A DNA stretch of 24,083 bases, from positions 1 to 24,083 of the IMG/VR virus record IMGVR_UViG_3300017730_001426. One strand, written 5' to 3'. Below the pieces are notes generated by a model that was given only the letters and a program-made list of their open reading frames with translations, ran no database searches and was not told the origin of the DNA. Each line of letters begins with the position of its first letter. The stretch's first letter is position 1. The translations under genes and the position numbers were made by a program. Shown in pieces: positions 8,249 through 14,566 of this stretch. Source of the stretch: a virus.

Positions 8249-8277
8249 ATTATACAAAAAGTTTGGGCATCTGTCAA
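8249..8277 (-). promoter_or_regulatory. Promoter P2, consensus sigma-70 type, upstream of ligase subunit B
   Basis: Minus-strand TTGACA (8277-8272), 17-bp spacer, TATAAT (8254-8249), followed by ATAT and preceded by an A-run. Here the leader is about 20-25 nt and holds a good AAAGGAAAC Shine-Dalgarno site before the GTG start. It should drive the operon from ligase B to the ParB-like gene. Confidence 0.9.
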
Positions 8278-8289
8278 GAACTATTTTTT

Positions 8290-8306
8290 GTTTGGTACAC
8301 CCAAAC
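8290..8306. repeat. Perfect 6-bp inverted repeat just upstream of P2
   Basis: GTTTGG and CCAAAC arms flank a 5-nt centre (TACAC), about 12 bp upstream of the P2 -35 box and downstream of the 35-aa gene stop. In the minus strand it is followed by A-rich rather than U-rich sequence, so it is not a classic intrinsic terminator. An operator or a 3'-end stem for the upstream transcript are both possible. Confidence 0.4.
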
Positions 8307-8324
8307 TTCACTTCAGAGTATCGA

Positions 8325-8432
8325 TTACTCCTCATAGATGTGAGTATCTTCAATATACTTTCCCTTATTTCGGTAATGAAACCATAATGCTTTAACTTTT
8401 TTAACTAAAGACTTTATCCAATTTTTTATCAT
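8325..8432 (-). CDS. Small basic protein, 35 aa
   Basis: Short ORF encoding 35 residues that begin MIKNWIKSLVKKVKALWF. The N-terminal half is a basic amphipathic helix (K-W-I-x-x-L-V-K-K pattern) and the C-terminal half is polar with an acidic end. An AAAGGA Shine-Dalgarno site lies about 6 nt before the ATG, and the gene overlaps the SGNH-like hydrolase by 32 nt as the last member of the P3 operon. No domain is recognised; membrane-surface or nucleic-acid association would fit the composition but is speculative. Confidence 0.65.
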   Translation of the reverse strand: MIKNWIKSLVKKVKALWFHYRNKGKYIEDTHIYEE

Positions 8433-9213
8433 ATATATCCTTTATAATTCTCTCTGCCATTAACTTATTGCCTTCCTCTAGTGGATGGTCTTTTGGTCCA
8501 AATGGCACCTTGTGTCTTTTGCACATATCATAGAAACCTTCTTCTTTCATGTGCGGTAATTCTCTATACCAATCTTTTAATTTCATAGTGTTCTGCGACC
8601 ACACTACATTAGCCCCTTCTTGCTGTGGGTCATCTATATGTTTTAGTGCTACTTTTATTTGTCCATCACTTAAGTTATAAAATAAGTATGGTATTCCATG
8701 TGCTTTGAGTAGATACTTTACTGATAACATGTATTGCATACTCCATCTTAAATTATATACTGGGTATCTAACATCTCTACCATAGCCCTCTACTCCTGCG
8801 TGCATTTTTCTATCCATGTCTTGGTGAAAGAACATTCGTGAATCGTGGCTAAGCTTAAATGGATATTTCGATTCGCATCTGTGAGACATCCAAGCAGCTT
8901 GTCTCCAAGTGTTAGTGGTTGGATTTATATATTCAAATCTATTTATTCCAGACCATACTATAATAGCTAACTTTATCTTAACATTTTGTTTTACAGCATA
9001 ACGTTCAGCGTCTAATTGTACCTCTCCTGCTAAGCCTTTCTCTGAGCAGATATCATCTATAACTACTCTTGATATTCTATCATTACTTCCACCTACTTTA
9101 GAGTGCCTTAGCCAAGACTGTCCAAAGTGTGTAGATACTATTGAAGGGAACTGGTCTTGTCTTCTCTTTATTTCCATTCCCTGTACAAAGCTACATCCAT
9201 TCCAATAAATCAA
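8401..9213 (-). CDS. SGNH/GDSL-like hydrolase family protein
   Basis: 270-aa protein with recognisable SGNH blocks in order: GCSFVQG at the N-terminus (block I Ser), GGSNDR near residue 41 (block II Gly/Asn), VWSGINRFEY near 86 (block III G-x-N), and KDHPLEEGNKLMAERI near the C-terminus (D-x-x-H-type block V, here DH-P). Family members deacylate or transfer acyl groups on glycans and lipids. It overlaps the carbamoyltransferase by 4 nt (ATGA), so the two are translationally coupled and may act on the same substrate. The catalytic assignment is moderately supported because the spacing in block V differs from canonical GDSL enzymes. Confidence 0.65.
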   Translation of the reverse strand: MIYWNGCSFVQGMEIKRRQDQFPSIVSTHFGQSWLRHSKVGGSNDRISRVVIDDICSEKGLAGEVQLDAERYAVKQNVKIKLAIIVWSGINRFEYINPTTNTWRQAAWMSHRCESKYPFKLSHDSRMFFHQDMDRKMHAGVEGYGRDVRYPVYNLRWSMQYMLSVKYLLKAHGIPYLFYNLSDGQIKVALKHIDDPQQEGANVVWSQNTMKLKDWYRELPHMKEEGFYDMCKRHKVPFGPKDHPLEEGNKLMAERIIKDIYDKKLDKVFS

Positions 9214-10538
9214 AATACTTTTACTCCATACTTCTTTTCAAACTTTAATGCTTGTTCCCAATTATTTACCATTGGTTGTCCTTTAATATTTAAACTTGTG
9301 TTTAATAACATCGGCACTTTAGTAACTTCGTAGTATTGTTCTAGTATGGGTCGCAGTGCTGACTTACTATTTGCTTTAACAACTTGTACTCTCGCTGTTC
9401 CATCACAATGTGTGACTGAAGCGTAGTCATGTTTTGCTTTCGCCACGAACTGCATATACTCATTAGTATATCCTTCAAAATATTCATCTACAAACTCCTC
9501 CAAAATCGCTGGTGCGAAAGGACGAAACTTTTGTCTGCGTTTAATGGCATTAACGGTATCTTTAATGTCGTAACGCACATCACCAAGCAAACTCCTATTA
9601 CCAAGTGCACGAGGTCCAAATTCTGCTTTTCCATTTGCTACTCCTGCTACTTTATTATTTATTAATTCTTCAACTACTTTTATTGGATTTAATTCTCTTT
9701 CTATATCGAATCCAAGAAAGCAATCATCATATTTGATTCTTTGTTTTGTATGTGCTAGAATTGCTCCTAGCGAACTCCCAGCATCTCCTGGGCTTGGAAA
9801 TATCCACATATCATCAAAGAGTGGTCTTATTTTTGAATTTGCCACACAATTTAATGCTACTCCACCTCCATAAACTAATTTACTTCCATACTTTCTAGCC
9901 TTACGCATGATATCTAATATCTCGCTTTCTATAAACAACTGTGCTGAAGCGGCTATATCTTCAGGTGTACTCCAAAACCATTTCTTTAATGGTATTCCTT
10001 TATGCAGATTTGTGTGCATTATGTCTCCCATATCTACACAGGGCGTTCCATACGCTGCCATACCCATTGTTATGTATTCATCTTCGTTTGGTTTTAATCC
10101 GATGCGTTTCGTGATAGCACTATAGAATAATCCTAGGGAGTCTGGATATGTTCGACTCCATACTTTCTCTCCATCTTTCCATATACTTGCTGTATCGTAC
10201 TCACCGATTGCATCTATTACAACGCATACTACATCATCTTTAAAAGGAGCAGTATAATATCCTGCTGCCATATGACTCTCATGATGTCCTACAAATGTAT
10301 CGTATTCTTCGCCATTGATAGTGGCTTTTTGACCATTCTTTAATCTACGCATATTCTTCAAGTCTGTATCTTCATAGAATATACTAAGGTCGTGTCTTGC
10401 TTTTAAGAAGTCGGGAACATACCTTTCGTTCTTTACTCCTGTATATCTCTCGGCGTGTGTAGCAAAGAGTATCTGATTATTATTTACTACAGCTACAGCT
10501 GCATCGTGAAAACCTTCACTAATCCCTAAATATTTCAT
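9210..10538 (-). CDS. Carbamoyltransferase, NodU/TobZ-like
   Basis: 442-aa O-carbamoyltransferase family protein, expected to make carbamoyl-adenylate from carbamoyl phosphate and ATP and transfer carbamoyl to an acceptor. Motifs in order: HDAA (11-14), GHHESHMAAGYY (84-95), VVIDAIGEYDTA (107-117, nucleotide-binding fold), GGGVALN (224-230), PSPGDAGSSLGA (249-259), AEFGPRALGNRS (305-316), and the C-terminal FRPFAPA and LLNTSLN...GQP segments. The frame is open to 10727, but the conserved fold begins at ATG 10538 (MKYLGISEG). The upstream 63 residues only shadow the GIY-YIG gene. It is shorter than the usual 550-600 aa. It overlaps the GIY-YIG gene by 20 nt and the SGNH gene by 4 nt. The acceptor is unknown. 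Confidence 0.88.
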   Translation of the reverse strand: MKYLGISEGFHDAAVAVVNNNQILFATHAERYTGVKNERYVPDFLKARHDLSIFYEDTDLKNMRRLKNGQKATINGEEYDTFVGHHESHMAAGYYTAPFKDDVVCVVIDAIGEYDTASIWKDGEKVWSRTYPDSLGLFYSAITKRIGLKPNEDEYITMGMAAYGTPCVDMGDIMHTNLHKGIPLKKWFWSTPEDIAASAQLFIESEILDIMRKARKYGSKLVYGGGVALNCVANSKIRPLFDDMWIFPSPGDAGSSLGAILAHTKQRIKYDDCFLGFDIERELNPIKVVEELINNKVAGVANGKAEFGPRALGNRSLLGDVRYDIKDTVNAIKRRQKFRPFAPAILEEFVDEYFEGYTNEYMQFVAKAKHDYASVTHCDGTARVQVVKANSKSALRPILEQYYEVTKVPMLLNTSLNIKGQPMVNNWEQALKFEKKYGVKVF

Positions 10539-10899
10539 GCTTCTTGGGGAAGTCCTCCAGTATTTTTGAGTCCATGACAAAGCACTCGGTGTGTCCACCG
10601 AAATGATGCTGTGTCTTATGTCTGTCCATTTCATATTTCTTGTGTAGCTTCTGCTCCCATCTCCAGCAGTCGTATATCGTCCCGCTCCATATTCTCTGTA
10701 TTCTGATGTCGTAGTTCGTAAAGCCACGCCCTCTTTTTACTACGTCTTTGAATGTTCGCCCTTTTGCGATGCCGACCTTTATTGTTTCTCTTTCCCATGT
10801 TGCCTTGTTTACAAGGATAACTCCATAGAGCACTCCTTCTTTATCCTTTTCCCACGGATGATTGTCGAAGTAAGTTTTGTTATAAACTCCTCCACTCAT
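10519..10899 (-). CDS. Small GIY-YIG-like (T5orf172-type) nuclease
   Basis: 126-aa protein that is essentially one GIY-YIG-like domain. It has Tyr25 in VLYGVIL, the IKVGIAKG core strand (40-47), basic residues R56/R58, the likely catalytic Glu82 in WRWEQKLH, and a HTECF ending (103-107). The TECF tail and core match the larger nuclease at 1181-2020, but the zinc knuckle is missing. It lies between the 37-aa protein (ATGA overlap) and the carbamoyltransferase (20-nt overlap). That position suggests a homing or mobility role for the surrounding cassette, although it could also be a structure-specific nuclease. Confidence 0.7.
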   Translation of the reverse strand: MSGGVYNKTYFDNHPWEKDKEGVLYGVILVNKATWERETIKVGIAKGRTFKDVVKRGRGFTNYDIRIQRIWSGTIYDCWRWEQKLHKKYEMDRHKTQHHFGGHTECFVMDSKILEDFPKKHEIFRD

Positions 10900-11009
10900 G
10901 TGTTATCACTATCTCTATATTTCAGCATAGATTTATCAAATTGCTTTCGTGCAGTTCTTTTGAAAGACCACTCTAAAAGTTTACTTATAATATCACTTAT
11001 GTACTTCAT
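10896..11009 (-). CDS. Small basic protein, 37 aa
   Basis: Short ORF encoding MKYISDIISKLLEWSFKRTA followed by a charged tail, 37 residues. It has an amphipathic or hydrophobic N-terminal helix and a basic middle. A GGGAG Shine-Dalgarno site lies about 9 nt upstream. Four-base ATGA overlaps join it to the QueC-like gene on one side and the GIY-YIG gene on the other, strong evidence that it is translated. No known domain; function unknown. Its N-terminus loosely resembles the 35-aa protein at 8325-8432 in composition. Confidence 0.7.
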   Translation of the reverse strand: MKYISDIISKLLEWSFKRTARKQFDKSMLKYRDSDNT

Positions 11010-11698
11010 TCTTGAAAGCTCCCTTCTTGTACTTTATGTACAGACTTCCACGCAACTTTCTTCGCATATTTTAATTCTATACACTTGTCACATTTATCAC
11101 AAGGTAAATATTTATCATTGCTCATTAAATCTAATTCACCAGTACAACTCCACACCATTTCCAATAACTCTGGCTCGGCTTTCAGCAACATTGCCACAAG
11201 TTCGGACTTCTGCATCCATTCAAAAGGAAATACATTAGTAGGTAGTTTAATTATATGGTGTGGTTTAATCCCGTGTGGGTCTAGCGTCTGACTCCACCCA
11301 CAAGCTATTGCTCTAAATGGAAACTTTAATTGTAATCTCTGTCTAAATGAATCATCAGAGTTTGCTCCCCATATAATAGCTTTGAATCTGACAAAGGGAT
11401 TGCCAACCATTAGTGTAGAGATAGCAGATAGATGTTGTAAAACTGGGTAGTTGTTTCTTCTATTTTGTTGAGGCATATTAGCTTCGTCTACTAGAAGTCT
11501 AACACCCATATAGTCGGCCTGTTCTTGGGCAGCTGCTAATTGTGCATCTGCTACATTTCCCCAACCTTCTTTATTATATAAATGTAAAGCAACAGGGGTA
11601 TATCCTTTGGCGACTGCATACCATAGAGCTGCAGCACATTCTAGTCCACCACTAAGGTTTACTATTGCGTCTATATCATCTCTAATTTTTTCAGCCAT
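11006..11698 (-). CDS. QueC/ExsB-like PP-loop ATPase (7-cyano-7-deazaguanine synthase-like)
   Basis: 230-aa N-type ATP pyrophosphatase of the QueC family. The PP-loop is LSGGLEC (15-21), with Glu and Cys replacing the usual Asp-Ser. IIWGANSDDS (108-117) matches the QueC GxNxxD region and WMQKSEL corresponds to its KxE segment. The C-terminal zinc site is complete: C185, C200, C203, C206. QueC converts 7-carboxy-7-deazaguanine to preQ0 with ammonia and ATP. Phages use related enzymes for deazaguanine DNA modification, but no QueD, QueE, FolE or DpdA-like gene is seen here. The substrate may therefore be different. It overlaps the radical SAM gene by 28 nt and the 37-aa gene by 4 nt. Confidence 0.75.
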   Translation of the reverse strand: MAEKIRDDIDAIVNLSGGLECAAALWYAVAKGYTPVALHLYNKEGWGNVADAQLAAAQEQADYMGVRLLVDEANMPQQNRRNNYPVLQHLSAISTLMVGNPFVRFKAIIWGANSDDSFRQRLQLKFPFRAIACGWSQTLDPHGIKPHHIIKLPTNVFPFEWMQKSELVAMLLKAEPELLEMVWSCTGELDLMSNDKYLPCDKCDKCIELKYAKKVAWKSVHKVQEGSFQE

Positions 11699-12447
11699 TT
11701 TATCTTATTCCTATCTCTGTTAGTTGGTAATCTATTACATGTTGCACAAATTGGATTTGCTGCACGATTACCTTCCCATAATTCTTGTTTTAACTTCTGT
11801 AGTTCAGGATTGTGTTCCCATACATTAAAGAAGTTATCTGTTTTAATATTTCCAAATACATTAGTATCTGTCCAATCATTACAGCACATTTGTATGCTGC
11901 CGTCCCAATGAATCCAACCTTTAGTTTTAGGTAGAATACATACTTCATTAATAGCTGACCTATCTGTAGCAATACGATTGTAAATATCACTTCTATTAGA
12001 TACTTGGATTGGAGTCTCTCCCCATTCCTCTGGTTCCATACTTTGGTCCCAATATCTATGTGTTGCTCTAGGCATCAGCTTTTTACGTTCTTCCATTTGT
12101 TCTTTAGATTTATAACTATTAATTATTAATGTATCAAACAAGTTAAAGTACTGCATCTTTTGTTCTAATTTATAACCATTAGTTAAGATTCTTGTTCTAT
12201 ATGTTCTATTAGCGTGATGTAATATTAAGGCGAGAGTGCCAAAGTCGGGATGCAGAGAGTTTTCTCCTCTGCCTGTGAAACATATTGTCCCTTTAAAACT
12301 ATGTAGTGTTGATACAAACTGTTTAAATAAGTCAATAGACATATACTCCTTTGCATTAGGATATCCACTACTACGAGGGCAGTAGTTACATGTTTCGTTG
12401 CAGATGCCTGAGACATCTATGTTAATAAGTATCGGGCTCATATACAA
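11671..12447 (-). CDS. Radical SAM/SPASM domain protein
   Basis: 258-aa radical S-adenosylmethionine enzyme. C16, C20 and C23 form the CxxxCxxC motif for the [4Fe-4S] cluster. Residues about 55-65 (CFTGRGENSLHPDF) match the strand after the GGE region of the family. The C-terminal third carries a SPASM-like cysteine set (CILP, MCCNDW, then CATC) for auxiliary clusters, with the typical 'GNIKTDNFFNVW' spacing. Relatives modify peptides, proteins or small molecules by hydrogen abstraction. It is not QueE-like in motif or layout. It overlaps GNAT by 26 nt and the QueC-like gene by 28 nt. Translation could begin at Met1 or Met3. Confidence 0.82.
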   Translation of the reverse strand: MYMSPILINIDVSGICNETCNYCPRSSGYPNAKEYMSIDLFKQFVSTLHSFKGTICFTGRGENSLHPDFGTLALILHHANRTYRTRILTNGYKLEQKMQYFNLFDTLIINSYKSKEQMEERKKLMPRATHRYWDQSMEPEEWGETPIQVSNRSDIYNRIATDRSAINEVCILPKTKGWIHWDGSIQMCCNDWTDTNVFGNIKTDNFFNVWEHNPELQKLKQELWEGNRAANPICATCNRLPTNRDRNKIKWLKKLEMI

Positions 12448-12898
12448 ATATCCAATTCTTTCTTCCTGCTGAGTCTGTGTTTGTGCCTACTTCTTTGAAA
12501 CCAAAGTCTAAGAAAGGTTGTTTGCCTCCTTCATAAGTTATTTCTAGCATCATTCTAGGACTTCCATAGTTTTTCATACAGAACTTCTTGCCTTCAGTCA
12601 AATCTCTAGTAGTACATCCGCCTTTGTATTCAGACATCCACGCCTGTCTACGGAACGCAGGATATTCATATATAGTTCCATCATCTCCTTTAAATTTCTT
12701 TTTATAGCATAAAGCATTGACTCCAATCATTTCACCATTCTCATACCACATCATATAATATTGATGCTTGTCGTATTTATCTTCTAAGTCTTGATAGCAT
12801 ACTTTGTTTTCTACAATGAATCCTTGTATTCTTAGTTGTATTACGCGATAGAGTTCATCAACAGTTAACTGCTGATAATGTTTAATTTCACAAATCAT
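12422..12898 (-). CDS. GNAT-family N-acetyltransferase, ElaA-like
   Basis: 158-aa protein with the ElaA-type GNAT pattern: 'LTVDELYRVIQLR', then 'FIVENKVCYQDLEDKYD', then a beta-strand pair around YYMMWYENGEMIGV. The C-terminus (FLDFGFKEVG...WIFVY) fits the usual GF...G final strand. The acetyl-CoA pyrophosphate-binding loop (Q/R-x-x-G-x-G/A) is not clear and may be degenerate. It overlaps ligase subunit A by 4 nt (ATGA) and the radical SAM gene by 26 nt. Acetylation of a small molecule, peptide or modified base is possible; the acceptor is unknown. Confidence 0.65.
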   Translation of the reverse strand: MICEIKHYQQLTVDELYRVIQLRIQGFIVENKVCYQDLEDKYDKHQYYMMWYENGEMIGVNALCYKKKFKGDDGTIYEYPAFRRQAWMSEYKGGCTTRDLTEGKKFCMKNYGSPRMMLEITYEGGKQPFLDFGFKEVGTNTDSAGRKNWIFVYEPDTY

Positions 12899-13833
12899 AC
12901 TCTTTTTACTATTCTCGGGATTATTTCTCCACTTCTAATTACTTCTACATCACAACCTATCTCTAACCCCAATGCATCTATATAAGCTATATTATGCAGA
13001 GTTGCTCTAGAAATAGTTGCTTCTCCAATCACACAGGGCTCTAAGATTGCAACTGGTGAAACAGCACCTGACTTCCCGACATTCCATTCAACGTCCAAGA
13101 GCCGAGTAACTACTCCAGCTTGTCTTGTCTTCAGAGCGAAAGCTCCTCTAGGATGATGTGATGTGTAGCCTAATTTTTCAAAATATATATTAGAGTCGAC
13201 TCGTACAACTTTACCGTCCTGAGGAAATTCATTCCAATCACTTTGTGTGACAGTATTAAATCCCATATCTTTTACCATAGTCATATCCCCAATCCAATCA
13301 GCACAAATTGCTGGTTGAATACCATAAGATATAAATGTAAGACTACGGGATTTAAATTCTTCTAAGTCTTTTAGATTCAAAGCACCACTTGCATAATTTC
13401 TAGCATTTGGTATTGTTTTGGGAGCAACGACTTCTCCAGTAATCTGTTTGATACCTTTACTCCATATTCTATTTGGCACTAAAGACTTAATTTTATCAGT
13501 AATATCTAGACCTTCCCTACCATCTCCACGAGTGAGAGCCTGTGACAATACGCCGTCTACATAAGTTATAGACACAGCTGCACCGTCCATCTTGGCAGTC
13601 ATTACATGTGGTTGATTGGTGTCCCAATTTGGTTCTTCATCTTCGCCTATAAAGACTTTTTGAAGTGAATACATTGGGTAAGGATGTTTGTATCTTGTAC
13701 CTTCTAGAGTATGACCGACTTTATTCTCAAGTTCAGTATTCTCTACAAGTCTATCATATACATCGTCAGGCAACTGTGAGTTCCCTTCAGCATACATTCG
13801 ATTACAATATTCTAGGTATTCTGTCTTATTCAT
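12895..13833 (-). CDS. ligA: NAD-dependent DNA ligase, adenylation/OB subunit
   Basis: 312-aa N-terminal half of a split NAD-dependent ligase. A short Ia-like segment (YDRLVENTELE) is followed by the nucleotidyltransferase core. The adenylated Lys81 is in AKMDG, then TRGDG (101-105), TGEVV with Glu134, RNYASGALN (145-153), and PRGAFALKTR with Lys235. The OB fold follows (VGKSGAVSPVA, ATISRATLHN, SGEIIP). The protein stops exactly where the zinc finger begins in normal LigA; zinc finger, HhH and BRCT are supplied by the gene at 7464-8219. The ATG lies only 6 nt after the P3 -10 box and the next Met (residue 13) has no Shine-Dalgarno site, so translation should be leaderless. Confidence 0.92.
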   Translation of the reverse strand: MNKTEYLEYCNRMYAEGNSQLPDDVYDRLVENTELENKVGHTLEGTRYKHPYPMYSLQKVFIGEDEEPNWDTNQPHVMTAKMDGAAVSITYVDGVLSQALTRGDGREGLDITDKIKSLVPNRIWSKGIKQITGEVVAPKTIPNARNYASGALNLKDLEEFKSRSLTFISYGIQPAICADWIGDMTMVKDMGFNTVTQSDWNEFPQDGKVVRVDSNIYFEKLGYTSHHPRGAFALKTRQAGVVTRLLDVEWNVGKSGAVSPVAILEPCVIGEATISRATLHNIAYIDALGLEIGCDVEVIRSGEIIPRIVKRV

Positions 13834-13839
13834 ACATAT

Positions 13840-13868
13840 ATTATACAGAAATTCTAAGGATTTGTCAA
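13840..13868 (-). promoter_or_regulatory. Promoter P3, consensus sigma-70 type, leaderless start of ligase A
   Basis: Minus-strand TTGACA (13868-13863), 17-bp spacer ending TTCTG, TATAAT (13845-13840), then ATATGT and the ligase ATG. The sequence from TTCTG to ATG is identical to that at P5. Initiation 7 nt after the -10 box falls on the A of the start codon. It should drive the operon from ligase A through the accessory cassette to the 35-aa gene. Confidence 0.9.
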
Positions 13869-13884
13869 GTATTATTTTTGTGGG

Positions 13885-14187
13885 CTATAGGTATATCTTA
13901 TCTAATACATCTTTGAAATGAGTTTCAAGAACAGACTTAACTTCGGAGATAGATAATATCTCAACTAATCCCTCAAATAACGCCTTGCTATTATTAAAGT
14001 CTATTGGTATAGCTATGCCGTCCTTTGTTGGCTTCCATTCTTCGTCAAAGTCTAGGTAATATTTCCTAATATGTAAGTACTCAGTATTACGAAAACTATT
14101 TACAGTAAGGTAAACTCTCTCGTGTTTTTCTTCATTGTAATGTATTAGTTTCTCGTATACTGGAGGTGCATTATGTAGTTCTATCAT
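13885..14187 (-). CDS. PC4-like ssDNA-binding / transcriptional coactivator domain protein
   Basis: 100-aa protein. The middle matches the PC4 (p15) fold: a beta-strand 'VYLTVNSFRNTEYLHIRKYY', then 'DEEWKPTKDGIAIPIDF', then a helix 'ALFEGLVEILS'. The R-K-Y-Y and P-T-K-D-G-I signatures are the most telling. PC4-type proteins bind single-stranded DNA as dimers and appear in phages as replication or transcription accessory proteins. It lies at the end of the P4 unit, next to ligase and DNA-binding genes, which fits a role as phage ssDNA-binding protein or late-transcription cofactor. No other single-stranded DNA-binding candidate is visible in the window. Confidence 0.7.
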   Translation of the reverse strand: MIELHNAPPVYEKLIHYNEEKHERVYLTVNSFRNTEYLHIRKYYLDFDEEWKPTKDGIAIPIDFNNSKALFEGLVEILSISEVKSVLETHFKDVLDKIYL

Positions 14188-14227
14188 TCTTTAATATCGC
14201 TGCTAAAGGTACAATAGAAGTCACATT

Positions 14228-14443
14228 CTAAGGTACTAGAAGTCTGTAGCTATCGCAATCCCAACAAAATAATAATACTTGGTTGTTATTTGGTTTAGCC
14301 CTATTTCTTTTAGTCTGAATATGCTTGTTGTCAAAGTCCATGGTGCAGACATTATACTTCATTCTGCGACTGTTTTGACTACGATAAGTAATGATAGCAT
14401 CGCCTGCATTACTCACATTCTTTATAAAGTCATCTTTCTTCAT
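14228..14443 (-). CDS. Conserved-type small basic protein, 71 aa
   Basis: 71-aa protein with a basic centre (NKHIQTKRNRAKP) and a hydrophobic aromatic C-terminus (VLLFCWDCDSYRLL). A good AAGGAAAC Shine-Dalgarno site precedes ATG 14443. The composition suggests nucleic-acid contact or a small beta-barrel, but no family is recognised with confidence. It lies just past a strong terminator, so it is read either by readthrough from P4 or from a weak promoter that is not obvious here. Confidence 0.65.
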   Translation of the reverse strand: MKKDDFIKNVSNAGDAIITYRSQNSRRMKYNVCTMDFDNKHIQTKRNRAKPNNNQVLLFCWDCDSYRLLVP

Positions 14444-14516
14444 GCGTTTCCTTGTGGGTTGTTAAAGTCCTTTAGCGTCCCAACAATGGTATCGTCTTGC
14501 AAGGTGATTCTACAAG

Positions 14517-14555
14517 ATAAAAGAAGACCCAGCCTGCGAACAGACTGAGTTCTTC
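14517..14555 (-). terminator. Intrinsic terminator after SANT-like gene
   Basis: In minus-strand RNA a GC-rich stem (CUCAGUCUG ... CAGGCUGGG, with extra pairs GAAGA/UCUUC around one bulged A) is capped by UUCG and followed directly by UUUUAUC. The loop is at 14537-14540. It lies 12 nt past the stop of the 14567-15037 gene and should end most P4 transcripts, making that gene effectively monocistronic. Confidence 0.85.
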
Positions 14556-14566
14556 AAGGGGTAAAG

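Noticed and set aside
10539-10727. N-terminal extension of the carbamoyltransferase frame
   Set aside because: The conserved fold starts at Met 10538; the extra 63 residues overlap the GIY-YIG gene in another frame and match nothing in the family.
10858-11238. 126-aa plus-strand open frame
   Set aside because: It lies opposite well-supported coupled minus-strand genes, lacks a ribosome site and shows no domain; every supported gene in the window is on the minus strand.
12225-12416. Small minus-strand frame inside the radical SAM gene (also 11790-11990)
   Set aside because: Alternate-frame shadow of conserved cysteine-motif coding sequence without a convincing start.
11006-12447. Complete preQ0/deazaguanine pathway
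   Set aside because: Only a QueC-like gene is present; the radical SAM neighbour has a SPASM layout and is not QueE, and FolE, QueD and DpdA are not found.
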